A stretch of DNA of 56,472 nt, taken from positions 1-56,472 of the forward strand of contig MTKO01000065.1 of the NCBI GenBank assembly GCA_004028505.1, given 5' to 3'. Shown piece by piece: positions 43,624 to 52,731 of the stretch. The translations under genes were made by a program, and so were the position numbers. Source of the DNA: Candidatus Electrothrix aarhusensis (GTDB taxonomy: Bacteria; Desulfobacterota; Desulfobulbia; Desulfobulbales; Desulfobulbaceae). Position 1 is the first letter of the stretch. The number at the start of each line of letters is the position of its first letter. Under the pieces are notes generated by a model. That model had not been told where the DNA came from. It saw only the letters and a list, made by a program, of their open reading frames with translations, and searched no databases.

Positions 43624-44103
43624 ATGACAGAGAGTAAGGAACTTTCCCGTAAGGAAGCTGTAGAGAGATTAAAACGATTCGGTATTACCGGTGAAAAAGT
43701 GTACCTGATTGATCTCATTTTGCTCATAGAAATGATATGGGCGGACGGTCAGGCGCAGCCAGGAGAACTCAAAGTTCTTGAAAATTATCTTGAAAAACAT
43801 GTTGATAGAGTCAATAAGAGAGCCGGGTGCCTGGTGCTGCAGCTTCAGGACGCAAGAGACTTTGTTAAACCGTACATCAACCAGCGACCGAATCCCGATT
43901 CTATAAAAAGTTTAAGAGAATTAGTAAAGCCGATATCTTTTTCCAGTGAGAGCGGGGTGACTGAAAAATTGAAAAATGAATTGCTTCATGTTGTTATAGA
44001 TGTCGGTGCCAGTTCGGTGACTGAATATCCTTACGATCTTGATGAACGTTTCAATACGGAGGAGAAACAATGTCTTTTTAATATTATGGGAGCATTATCT
44101 TGA
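43624..44103 (+). CDS. TerB-like protein
   Basis: 159 residues, all-helical. The segment YLIDLILLIEMIWADGQAQPGELKVLENYLEK matches the TerB/DjlA-N fold, with the usual acidic D-G-x2-x-x-E box that can bind metal. TerB-fold proteins act with membrane and stress modules, not only in tellurite resistance. 30 bp before the TAXI gene and surely co-transcribed with it. Confidence 0.7.
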   Translation: MTESKELSRKEAVERLKRFGITGEKVYLIDLILLIEMIWADGQAQPGELKVLENYLEKHVDRVNKRAGCLVLQLQDARDFVKPYINQRPNPDSIKSLRELVKPISFSSESGVTEKLKNELLHVVIDVGASSVTEYPYDLDERFNTEEKQCLFNIMGALS

Positions 44104-44133
44104 TTTCTTGATCAAACAAGGCTGGGGGTTAGA

Positions 44134-45450
44134 ATGAACCAGAAAAAAATACTTATCTCTCTTGTTGTTCTGCTCATCATAGCCGGTTCAATTGGAATGT
44201 GGTTATGGAAACGGGATACTTTATTACCCGATGTGATCAGGATAGCAAGTGGTTCAAAGGGTGGAGAGTACTATATATTTGGGGATGCTCTGGGAAAGAA
44301 ACTGAGATCCAAGACGAGAAGGTCGGTTGAAAATAGAGAAACTGCCGGTACCTTGGAAAACCTCAGACTGCTTAAAGAAGGCGCGGTCGAACTCGCCCTG
44401 CTTACCCAGGCGACTGTTTTCCCGGAACTCGATAATGAAGGAGCAAATAAGATATCTGTGATAGCACCGCTTTATCTTGAACCGGTGGTTGTTCTGGCCC
44501 GACAAAAATCAGGTATTACATCTGTGTATGATCTGGAAAACAGGCGTGTCTGTACAGGACCGGAAGAATCTGGTACAAAGAAAACTTCAGACGATTTGCT
44601 GAAATTTTACGGACTGAAGAAAGTTACAAGAGTGCCTGAGTTCTTTCATGACAGCAGCAACCATAGCTACAGAAACAGTTGTGATGCCGGAATCATAGTT
44701 ATGGGGGTGCGCGGCCCGTGTTTTAAAGAAATAGGAAAAACAGATATGAGGGTGCTCGAACTCCCTTACGCACACATTATGGCAGAATCCGAGGCATTTC
44801 TCACCGAATTTACGCTCCCCGAAGGAGTCTTTACAAGGCACCCCTCACCTACGCTGCCCCATAAAAACATTCAGACCGTTGCCTACACAGCTCTGCTCGC
44901 TGTTAGGAAAGATGCCTCTTCGGTTTTTGTCAATAAAGTCCTTGATACGGTTTATCACACTGATCTCAGGACAAGTTTTCCGGATTTTCTCCCTCTAAAA
45001 GTGGCAGGGACATGGTTGGAGATACCGTTGGATCAAACCGCGCGGGAATATTATAATCCCTTACGCAGAATGGAGGTTTTTGCAACTCGTATGGAAGCGT
45101 TTGCCGCTGTCAAAGAGCTGTTTTTCGCCTTTCTTGCGATATCCTACTTTTTTTGGTTACGGCTTAATGAGCTTAGAAAAAAAGAGGGGAGAAGACAGGA
45201 AAGTTTAATGAAAGAAGAACTGGATAGCTTTCTGCAAGAAACTATAGCGCTTGACCGGAAACAAATGCAGTCGGAATCTCCCGAAGAACTGCGGAGTATT
45301 ATAGACCAGGTTACTGAGGTCAAGATAAAGGCTCTTGAAGAGCTGACGAATGAAAAATTACAATCCGGTCAGATGTTCTCGACTCTTCTTATGCAATGCC
45401 ATCATATTGTTTGTAAAATTCAGAATAAGATAGCTCTGATTGTGCATTGA
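44134..45450 (+). CDS. TAXI-family substrate-binding protein fused to a C-terminal membrane helix and coiled coil
   Basis: 438 residues. Signal anchor at the N-terminus (LISLVVLLIIAGSIGMWLW), then the TAXI fold: IRIASGSKGGEYYIFGDALG, ENLRLLKEGAVELALLTQ, YDLENRRVCTGPEESGTK and HKNIQTVAYTALLAVRKD. Ordinary TAXI proteins end near residue 320. Here a second hydrophobic segment KELFFAFLAISYFFWL is followed by a charged helical tail (about 350-438). The protein is thus anchored at both ends with a cytoplasmic tail, which suggests sensing, not transport. No TRAP permease gene is adjacent. Confidence 0.82.
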   Translation: MNQKKILISLVVLLIIAGSIGMWLWKRDTLLPDVIRIASGSKGGEYYIFGDALGKKLRSKTRRSVENRETAGTLENLRLLKEGAVELALLTQATVFPELDNEGANKISVIAPLYLEPVVVLARQKSGITSVYDLENRRVCTGPEESGTKKTSDDLLKFYGLKKVTRVPEFFHDSSNHSYRNSCDAGIIVMGVRGPCFKEIGKTDMRVLELPYAHIMAESEAFLTEFTLPEGVFTRHPSPTLPHKNIQTVAYTALLAVRKDASSVFVNKVLDTVYHTDLRTSFPDFLPLKVAGTWLEIPLDQTAREYYNPLRRMEVFATRMEAFAAVKELFFAFLAISYFFWLRLNELRKKEGRRQESLMKEELDSFLQETIALDRKQMQSESPEELRSIIDQVTEVKIKALEELTNEKLQSGQMFSTLLMQCHHIVCKIQNKIALIVH

Positions 45451-45477
45451 TTCGAATGTGATGGTTAGTCGATAATC

Positions 45478-45585
45478 ACCGTTTCCGCTTGCTCAATGAC
45501 CGTGAGCCCGACCTTGATTCCGTTCTCTGCCATTGAAAGGCGGTGAGCAGGATATTCAGCAGCCCTAGTGGCGAAGGTCTGGCTC
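45478..45585 (+). pseudogene. Relic of a moaA 3' region
   Basis: Reads RFRLLNDREPDLDSVL and then, after an indel, GGEQDIQQP, against the MoaA sequence LRSCLLDDRETDLRSVLRR and GGSEQDIQQALVD (about 31524-31620). Same orientation as moaA, 14 kb away. It has stops and no N-terminal part. It could be the right-hand end of an island inserted at moaA. Confidence 0.65.
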
Positions 45586-46012
45586 TATTGAGATTATATT
45601 TATGTATATTTAGTGCCACATTGTAGCTCTTTATAGTATTTTTTATTTTTACAGTACAATGGTTTAATTTTTTATATAGTAGCAATCAAGTCTCTAAAGA
45701 AAGTACTTAACCTATCTTCAGCGTATTACTCAATTTTGCTCAATTATTTTATGCATGGGAAGCTTACCATTATAAATCTTCACATATAGATAATAGTTAT
45801 CATTGATAGTAATGGATTTTTTGTCTTAACTGAACTTTATTGATATTCAATTCAAAATTAACATCTTATTTTCAGGAACGATTTATGCATACCAGGGTGT
45901 GTGAATCTAAAATACTTGAAAATTTTATGCTGAATGTTAATACTGTTAATAATATTATCACGTTTCATTCTTCATTCTTCCAAAGTATCAATCATTACAG
46001 CATGGTTATGTT
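45586..46012. other. AT-rich spacer
   Basis: About 430 bp of strongly AT-rich sequence between the moaA relic and the PilZ gene. It should hold the PilZ gene promoter. A 71-codon frame at 45840-46055 has no supporting feature. No repeat or terminator seen. Confidence 0.4.
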
Positions 46013-46633
46013 ATGGATAATAAAAAAACAAATCAGGATCGTATCAATGAATTGAAAAAAAAAATCTGCTATGCTGAAAATGCGCGAGATAACTATAGAG
46101 AAAAACACGCCATTCTTTATCAAACAAATTCTTTTTATTTAGATAGGTTGAGAGAAGAGCTTGGAGAGCTAGAGATGTTATCCATAGATATGGCTGGTAG
46201 AGATCAACGTAAATTTTGCAGAATAAAAATTCAACGGGCTGTACGTATTGATTTCTCTTTAGCGCAATATAATGGTTATATTGATAATATAAGCCTGTGT
46301 GGTTCATTTGTTAAAGGCGCATTCAAACAATCAAGTGGTGATATCTGTAGAATAGACCTCAAAGACCCCGCTTTATCTTCAGGGGCTGCTGCTCATGCTA
46401 TCGGCTCAATAGTCAGGGTCGATGATGATGGGATTGCTATTGATTTTATAGCTATGAAATCAAAAACGTATCTTGCTCTGAAAACAGAACTGTTAACTGA
46501 ATCTGGTGATCCTTCGGTTTTGGGAGATGAAGTTGTCCAGCGGAATATTTTTGAATTTTATGATGGCTTGGTGTGCAGCAGCCTTTTTCGTTGTAAAAGA
46601 AACAAAATCAAGAAAATGCTCGATTATCCTTAA
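46013..46633 (+). CDS. PilZ-domain protein with N-terminal coiled coil
   Basis: 206 residues. A coiled coil (about 5-55) precedes a PilZ domain: RDQRKFCRIKIQRAVRIDFS, a variant of the RxxxR c-di-GMP-binding box, then YIDNISLCGSFVKGAFKQ (the NxSxxG box) and IGSIVRVDDDGIAIDF. It should bind c-di-GMP and pass the signal to motility or polysaccharide targets. The spacing of the two Arg (R65 and R69) fits the consensus. Stands alone on the plus strand. Confidence 0.8.
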   Translation: MDNKKTNQDRINELKKKICYAENARDNYREKHAILYQTNSFYLDRLREELGELEMLSIDMAGRDQRKFCRIKIQRAVRIDFSLAQYNGYIDNISLCGSFVKGAFKQSSGDICRIDLKDPALSSGAAAHAIGSIVRVDDDGIAIDFIAMKSKTYLALKTELLTESGDPSVLGDEVVQRNIFEFYDGLVCSSLFRCKRNKIKKMLDYP

Positions 46634-46649
46634 TCCTTAAGGAGGAGGC

Positions 46650-46678
46650 AGGAAATAGGAATCAGGTTCCGATTTCCT
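46650..46678 (+). terminator. Hairpin after the PilZ gene
   Basis: AGGAAAT-A-GGAA / TTCC-G-ATTTCCT with a TCAGG loop: 11 paired bases and one A-G mismatch, 17 bp after the stop. Only CTTT-type bases follow, not a real U-tract, so termination is uncertain. Confidence 0.4.
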
Positions 46679-46808
46679 TCAGCCCTTTAGTGGATACCCA
46701 CCACTGCATGCGTAGAAAAGTCACCCCCCCCCTTCCAGGATTTTCCAGGTAATTAATTGCGAGAGAACTGCAAAAGATAAGCAGATAAAAAGACAAGGAG
46801 ACGTTGAT

Positions 46809-47123
46809 ATGTTGTTAACTAATATAGAGGAAATTCCAGGAAAACGCATTACAGCCTGTTACGGTGTTGTTTCTGGGAGCACGGTTAGGGCCAAACATGC
46901 AGGTCGGGATATTATGGCTGGGCTCAAGAATATCTTTGGCGGAGAACTGAAAGGCTATACCGAGCTCCTACAGGAATCGAGAGATGAGGCGATCAAGCGT
47001 ATGAAGGCCCAAGCCAGACAGCTCGGAGCCAATGCGGTGGTCAATGTCCGCTTCTCTACCTCTTCCGTGGCTGCCGGTGCTGCTGAGATCTATGTGTACG
47101 GCACAGCCGTGACAGTGGAGTAG
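46809..47123 (+). CDS. YbjQ/UPF0145 family protein
   Basis: 104 residues. Family pattern: YGVVSGSTVRAKHAGRDIMAGLKNIFGGELKGYTELL, DEAIKRMKAQARQLGANAVVNVRF and YVYGTAVTVE. YbjQ-like proteins form pentameric rings and are called heavy-metal-binding in databases without firm proof. Preceded by AAGGAGAC. First gene of a three-gene operon with a longer paralog and an M48 protease. Confidence 0.85.
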   Translation: MLLTNIEEIPGKRITACYGVVSGSTVRAKHAGRDIMAGLKNIFGGELKGYTELLQESRDEAIKRMKAQARQLGANAVVNVRFSTSSVAAGAAEIYVYGTAVTVE

Positions 47124-47127
47124 GGCT

Positions 47128-47604
47128 ATGGACGCGCTTATTCAGCTGATATTTTTCCTCACCTTATTGACCTTGGGCTATGTCTTTGGCAAGATCGCGG
47201 AAAAAAAGCATTATCGTTCCATCATAGAGCGGGAGAAGCAATGGATGCAGATCCCAACCACCTCGGGACGTCATGTTTTGAGCACGGACAGGGAGGTGAA
47301 AGGGGTGAAGTTGGCCACGGGCAGCGTGGTTATATCCGTGGATTATTTTAAACGAATCCTTGCCGGGCTGCGGAATTTTTTCGGCGGCAATGTCCGATCC
47401 TACGAGACCTTGGTTGATCGGGCCAGAAGAGAGGCGGTACTGCGGATGAAGGAGTCCTGCCCCAAAGCTGACCAGATTATCAATCTCCGTTTAGAAACAT
47501 CTTCTATTTCCAAGGGAAATAAAAATCAGATCGGTTCGGTGGAGGTGTTGGCCTACGGAACGGCTGTGTATCTCTATCCGTCCTCAACAGCAACCCATCT
47601 CTGA
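47128..47604 (+). CDS. Membrane-anchored YbjQ/UPF0145 paralog
   Basis: 158 residues. N-terminal helix LIQLIFFLTLLTLGYVFG anchors it in the inner membrane; a basic linker leads to a YbjQ domain (VISVDYFKRILAGLRNFFGGNVRSYETLVDRARREAVLRM, VEVLAYGTAVYLY). Five bases after the first YbjQ gene. A soluble and an anchored paralog in one operon suggests they assemble together. Confidence 0.82.
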   Translation: MDALIQLIFFLTLLTLGYVFGKIAEKKHYRSIIEREKQWMQIPTTSGRHVLSTDREVKGVKLATGSVVISVDYFKRILAGLRNFFGGNVRSYETLVDRARREAVLRMKESCPKADQIINLRLETSSISKGNKNQIGSVEVLAYGTAVYLYPSSTATHL

Positions 47605-47610
47605 GAATAT

Positions 47611-48474
47611 ATGCATCCGTCCCCGGAATACAGGCCCGGATTACCTGAGCAAAACGACAATGTTTCCCATAATCATCCGCTCAAGGAATTTGTTATCCTG
47701 CTCTCCGGGGTAACTGCTTTTCTTTTGCTTGCTGCCTGGAGTCTGGGCCTGCTTGTTGATTGGGCAGCTGGCTTTATCTCACCGGAAATGGAGGCAGTTA
47801 TTTTCTCTTCCATGCAGGTGTCCGGGGCTACGGTGTTTGTTCAGCAGAAAGATGATCCTCGCCGGGTGGCGCTGCAACGATTGGTGGATGAACTGGGGCG
47901 CTGTAACGAGGTTGGGTATCCCTTGCGGGTCAATATGGCAAAATCCAAAATTGCCAATGCCTTTGCCTTTCCTGGGGGGCGAATTGTCATCCTGGAGGGA
48001 TTGTTGGAGACCATTGACTCGGAGAACGGCTTGGCTTTTGTCCTTGCCCATGAAATGGCCCATTTCAAGCACAGAGATCATCTGCGGGGCATGGGGCGAG
48101 GCTTAGTTTTTACCGCTTTTTCTGCCTTATTGACCGGGGCTGGCTCTGATATCACCCAGCTCATTGCCCCTGCTTTGGGGATTGGTCAGGCTCGCTATTC
48201 CCAGGATCGAGAAGCGCTGGCAGATAAACTGGCCCTTGAAACCTTGAATTTTTTTTATGGACATGTGGGTGGGGCAACCGAGTTTTTTGAGGCAATGCAG
48301 GAAGAAACTGGAGAGCAGGGCAGGGGGATTGGGGGATATTTTGCAAGTCACCCTGAAGCCGTGCAGCGAATCAATGCGCTCCGTCGTTTGGCCGCTGCAT
48401 CAGGATTTGCTGTGCGGAAAACAGCGCCTTTGCCGAAAGCACTTGTGACTCCTGCTGACGCCCCTTCTCGTTAA
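47611..48474 (+). CDS. M48-family membrane metalloprotease (HtpX/BepA-like)
   Basis: 287 residues. One strong hydrophobic segment near the N-terminus (FVILLSGVTAFLLLAAWSLG), then a zincin domain with VLAHEMAHFKHRDHLRG (HExxH) and a downstream glutamate in QDREALADKLALE as third zinc ligand. FPGGRIVILEGLL is typical of the periplasmic M48 peptidases that degrade misfolded envelope proteins. Starts 7 bp after the second YbjQ gene. Confidence 0.9.
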   Translation: MHPSPEYRPGLPEQNDNVSHNHPLKEFVILLSGVTAFLLLAAWSLGLLVDWAAGFISPEMEAVIFSSMQVSGATVFVQQKDDPRRVALQRLVDELGRCNEVGYPLRVNMAKSKIANAFAFPGGRIVILEGLLETIDSENGLAFVLAHEMAHFKHRDHLRGMGRGLVFTAFSALLTGAGSDITQLIAPALGIGQARYSQDREALADKLALETLNFFYGHVGGATEFFEAMQEETGEQGRGIGGYFASHPEAVQRINALRRLAAASGFAVRKTAPLPKALVTPADAPSR

Positions 48475-48551
48475 TTTTGGGCTCCTCTTGTTTCTCCTGT
48501 TGTCTCGTTGGCAAAGAAGGGGAGGGCGGCCCCGTTGGGCGGTCTTGTTGT

Positions 48552-51260
48552 TCAGCTGATCGTGTCCGTTAAGGCTTCATGCAGAGCATTACCCAATTTT
48601 TTTAAGGAATAGGGTTTTTTTAGAAAAAGTGCTGCCCCGAGTGTACGCGCCCTTTTTACCTCTTTACTTTCAGAAAAACCGCTGACTATGATTGCCCGCT
48701 GGCCGGGTTGGGTTTTAAGTATCTGTTCGTAGGTTTGGCATCCGTTGATACCTGGTGCCATGAGCATGTCGAGCACCAGTAGGTCAACATTTCTGTCTTG
48801 GAGCATGGTAACGGCTTCCTCTCCCGATTGTGCGGTCTCGACTCGGTAGCCCAGTTCTTTCAGCATATTGCCTGCAAGGTCTCTTTGGACGGAGTCATCG
48901 TCGACCACAAGGACGCTTTCACCATGACCGAGAGGCACTGCCAAGGATTCCAGGTGAAACTCCTGTTGAACAGGCTCTTGCGTTTCTTTATCTTTACTCA
49001 CCGGGAAAAAGAGGGTAAAGGCTGTTCCCTTGTCGGTGCTTGTAACAGCAACGGCACCTTTATGATCTTCCATTGTGTTCCATACCACGGTCAGTCCGAG
49101 GCCGGTACCGCTTCGCCCCATATTTTTCTTACTATAAAAGGGCTCAAAGATATGGTTAAGATCCTCCTGACGAATTCCAGATCCTGTATCACTAATTCGT
49201 AAGATCACATGTTCTTCTTCCCCAAGACCGTGGGTTATGGTCGTGGTCTTGTCGGGAAATTCGGTGCAGGTTGAAAGAAAAACAGTGCCTTTCTCACCTA
49301 TAGCCTCTGCTCCATTGTGTACCAAATTCATGATACATTTTTTTATATGGATGGGAGAGCAGGAGATGGGCGGTAAATCGCTTGCGAGCTCATGCCGATA
49401 TTCAACCTTGGGATGTACCTCTTGCAATTTGAAAAATTCCGGTGAATCAAGATACTCAAGAATGATGGAGTTGAGTTGGGTGGGTTCGCGGACACCAGCC
49501 ACTCCTCGGGCCACGGTTAGCAAGTCGGCAACTACAGCAGCGGCTCGTTCACCTGATTTTTGAATGATTTCTATTGGAAGCCTCAGTGAACTATCATGAG
49601 GAAGTCGTATCAGCAGGAGTTCAGGGTACCCTATTATGCCTGAGAGGATATTGTTTAAATCATGGGCAACCCCCCCGGCCAGCAGGCCTATGGCTTCCAT
49701 TTTTTGGGCACGCTGGAGTTCAGCCTCGATACGCTTCTTTTCCACTTCAAGCTGTTTTTCTTTCGTTGTATCTGTATACACGGTGACCACTTCACCTGTG
49801 GGCAGTTTGTACACGCGATTTTCCCTCCAGGCGACCAGGCGTTTGTCGTTATACAGAGCGACCGGATAAAGTTCAGGTTGTCCGGTTTGGTCAACCCGAC
49901 GGAACACCTCAAGAAGTCCGAATTTTTCCACTTCGGGAAAGACCTCGGTAACTCTCCTGCCAAGTAAAGCATCACGGTTGACCCGATCCATTGCCGCACC
50001 TGCCTTATTGATGTCCCGGAAGAGAAAGTCTTTTCCATTATCAGCTGATTCATACACGGCAACGCCACTGCTGGAGTGGTCAAAAAGGCTGCGGTAAAAG
50101 GACTTGTTGCGCTTGCCCTCCTGTTCAAGATCATGAATGAGATTTCGAATACGGGTGGTCATAAGATTGAAGGTGGAGGAAAGGGTACCCAGCTCATCCC
50201 GGCTGTTGTGGGGAAAGAGGACATCGAGTCTGCCCTTTCTGAACGCATCAGCTGCCCGAGTCAATTCGATAATTTTTCCGGTAACGTTTTTGTGGAGCAT
50301 GGTGGCGATGAAGAGGGTTGCGAACACGGAAAAAAGGCCGATGGCGATCATTATCCATATGGCATTCTGCCTGATGCGATCAATTCTTTTTCTTGCCCGC
50401 ACAAGTTGATGATTTACTTGATTCAGTAACTCTTCAGAAACTGGGGAGATAATCTGGTACTGAAGAGAGAGTCCGTTGAATTTTGCCCGAATTTCAAGGT
50501 CAAGATCAAGAAGATGCTCTGCTGTGGATCGAAATTGCTCAAGAGTCTCGTACAGTTTTTCTTTTTCTTGAGTCGATTGAAAGCCATCCAACGCGATGGC
50601 ATTATGGAGGTCATGGAGGACGTTAAAGGCAGACTGCATGTCTGATCTCTGCCGATGAGCTAAATAATCCTTGGAGTGGATCAGAGCATTGGCCAGTAAC
50701 AGGGCCTCGTTCGGAAAATCAATTGTCTTTTGCTGTAAATCGAGAGAAATTTTCTCCATTTGGGCTTCCAGGCCCAGCTTTGGGGCGGCCCGTTCAGTGA
50801 TGAGCTGGACCGTTTCAATAGAGGTGTCGGCAAAGTGTTTTGCTGCGGAGAGGTAGAGATTAATATTCACCTTTTCTAGCTGGATCGTTTTATTGACCTC
50901 TGGTTTGGAGAGTTCCTCTCGCAGAGAAATGCTCAATAAAATGGCTTGGGCGATTTTCCGGGCAGATGGCTGGGCATACTGTTCATGAGCCTCAGAAAGA
51001 CCAAGGGTGGAGTAGAGCAGGAGAAACTCGCCGTGGAGTCTTCGTGCCTGCTCCACGGCTCGATTCATCTCCTGTACGAGTTGCTCCACCCGGGCACTGC
51101 ACTCGATCTGCTGCTCTGCTTTTCTGATAACAGTCAAGGAGAAATATCCTGTTGATGCCGTCATCATAATGAGGACCAGAAGCAGCACAAAAGCGAGGCT
51201 GAACTTCATGGTTATCCCAATATCGCTCCATCTTGACAGTTTTATTGCTCCCTCACTCAT
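48552..51260 (-). CDS. Membrane hybrid histidine kinase (HAMP-PAS-HisKA-HATPase-REC)
   Basis: 902 residues. Two TM helices (about 18-38 and 300-320) enclose a long helical periplasmic domain; HAMP (about 322-375), PAS (about 390-505), the phosphoacceptor box LLAGGVAHDLNNILSGIIG (His about 533), N box NLVHNGAEAIG, G boxes ISDTGSGIRQEDL and GRSGTGLGLTVVWNTME, and a C-terminal receiver (VLVVDDDSVQRDL, phospho-Asp in LLVLDMLMAPG, Lys in LFLKKPYSLKKLG). No separate output regulator is adjacent. The upstream gene in the same operon encodes a substrate-binding protein, likely its ligand sensor. Confidence 0.92.
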   Translation of the reverse strand: MSEGAIKLSRWSDIGITMKFSLAFVLLLVLIMMTASTGYFSLTVIRKAEQQIECSARVEQLVQEMNRAVEQARRLHGEFLLLYSTLGLSEAHEQYAQPSARKIAQAILLSISLREELSKPEVNKTIQLEKVNINLYLSAAKHFADTSIETVQLITERAAPKLGLEAQMEKISLDLQQKTIDFPNEALLLANALIHSKDYLAHRQRSDMQSAFNVLHDLHNAIALDGFQSTQEKEKLYETLEQFRSTAEHLLDLDLEIRAKFNGLSLQYQIISPVSEELLNQVNHQLVRARKRIDRIRQNAIWIMIAIGLFSVFATLFIATMLHKNVTGKIIELTRAADAFRKGRLDVLFPHNSRDELGTLSSTFNLMTTRIRNLIHDLEQEGKRNKSFYRSLFDHSSSGVAVYESADNGKDFLFRDINKAGAAMDRVNRDALLGRRVTEVFPEVEKFGLLEVFRRVDQTGQPELYPVALYNDKRLVAWRENRVYKLPTGEVVTVYTDTTKEKQLEVEKKRIEAELQRAQKMEAIGLLAGGVAHDLNNILSGIIGYPELLLIRLPHDSSLRLPIEIIQKSGERAAAVVADLLTVARGVAGVREPTQLNSIILEYLDSPEFFKLQEVHPKVEYRHELASDLPPISCSPIHIKKCIMNLVHNGAEAIGEKGTVFLSTCTEFPDKTTTITHGLGEEEHVILRISDTGSGIRQEDLNHIFEPFYSKKNMGRSGTGLGLTVVWNTMEDHKGAVAVTSTDKGTAFTLFFPVSKDKETQEPVQQEFHLESLAVPLGHGESVLVVDDDSVQRDLAGNMLKELGYRVETAQSGEEAVTMLQDRNVDLLVLDMLMAPGINGCQTYEQILKTQPGQRAIIVSGFSESKEVKRARTLGAALFLKKPYSLKKLGNALHEALTDTIS

Positions 51261-51281
51261 GTGTGATTTTTATCAAAATAT

Positions 51282-52552
51282 CTATTTATTGACCGGATAA
51301 GTAAAGAATACATTGCGTTCCAATCCCTTTATCCCTTGGGTGGGTTCATCAAGACGTAAGACATTAAAATGAGGTTTTACGCAATCGCCGAAACGGTTAC
51401 AGGTAAGCTCTCCGGTTATTCCTTTGAACGACTTTATACTGTAAAGGGTGTCTCGTAAAGCTTGACGACCGATATGCAATGTGCCCTTCTTGTCCGTGAC
51501 AGCACTTTGTTCAAGAGCGTAAAAGAGGAGGGATGCAGCATCATAAGCACTGAGAAAATAACTGACAGTTGGCGGCTCGTTATATTCTTCCGCATAAAGT
51601 TCGGTTATGTGATCAACCTCTTCCCCGGTAGTTTTTTTGGGTCCGACAAAGTACATAGACAGGGCAGCATTACCGACGTTGTTAAGAAAGGTTTCGTCAA
51701 TGAGCGCACCGCCGCTAATCAAAACAGTATCGACGAGCTCCGGGAGTTTACGAGCCTGAAGGAGAAGATGATTGCCTTCCGGCTGAAACAGAGGAAAGAA
51801 AAGGAGTTGCGCTTTGGAATGAATCACAGCGGTCAGGACAGGCAGCATATCTGTTTCTCCCTTATTGACCGAGGTGTACAGGATAACCTTGCCACCGAGG
51901 GTTTCGAATGCTTTTTTGAAACCGTTAGTGAGCCCTATTGTATAAATATCATTGTCGTTGATCGTGGCTGCGATTCGAAGGCCGAGGCGGGTATAAGCAT
52001 AGATTGCTGCTGCTCGCCCTGCGTTTTCTTCGTTAGGAGCAGTGCGGAAATATCCCGGTTGCCAGTCAGGGGCCGGTCGGCCTGCCATTGAGGTAAGAAA
52101 AGGAGCTGAGTTATTTCCAGAAATCATAACAAGACCAGCAGCGGACATTGCCTTGGAGGCTGTGGCCGCTGAGGCAGAGCAGGTTGTACCAAAAATTGCT
52201 GGAATCAGAGGGTTTGCTATTATTTTCAGGGCGGCATTAGCTCCTCCTTCAGCTGTGCAACCAGTATCTTCGATTTGCAATTCAACAGGGTGACCGAGGA
52301 GTTTGCCGTTACGACTATCCAAAGCAAGTGTAAGTCCACGGACCTGAGCCTCTCCCAAGGGAGCAGTTTCACCGTTTAAGGCTTGGATAACTCCAAGACG
52401 GAGAGGGTCACCTGATTTGATATGGATACAGCCAAGAGAGTCTGAACAGAGGGGAGCGGGCTGGTCAACGTTGTTGCAACCGGCCAGCAGCAGAAGAGCG
52501 CTAAGGGAATACAACCGAATAAAGAGGTATTTTTTTTCCTGATAGAAAACAT
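51282..52552 (-). CDS. Branched-chain-amino-acid-type periplasmic binding lipoprotein, start region frameshifted
   Basis: Type I periplasmic binding protein (LivJ/AmiC-like): PLRLGVIQALNGETAPLGEAQVRGLTLAL, VIPAIFGTTCSASA-type pocket, MISGNNSAPFLT, ATINDNDIYTIGLTNGFKKA and TVSYFLSAYDAASLLFYAL. The open frame begins only with a TTG at 52514. The ATG at 52552 begins a perfect lipoprotein signal (MFSIRKKK, YLFIRLYSLSALLLLAGC) if one A is added to an A8 run (plus-strand T8, 52530-52537). 21 bp upstream of the hybrid kinase gene; no permease or ATPase genes, so it probably serves as a sensor subunit. Confidence 0.85.
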
Positions 52553-52731
52553 ATGAATCTTAACAACGCATCGGTTGAGAGGGAATAGAGATGATACCCG
52601 GTCAGATAAGCGTATGGACAGGAAGTATGTTTGCGGTAGTATTATTGATTACACAAGAAAAAGCAAGGGATTTCCCGGAATAGCCCTGGAAATTCATGAG
52701 AGATTCATTGGGTTTTAAGCAGGAGGAATGT

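Noticed and set aside
31725..45477. Integrase or transposase gene driving the accessory region
   Set aside because: No tyrosine or serine recombinase or DDE transposase motif is present in any frame of the region, so mobility is inferred only from the gene relics.
51462..52091. 209-codon plus-strand frame opposite the binding-protein gene
   Set aside because: Antisense to a clear periplasmic binding protein and without protein-like features.
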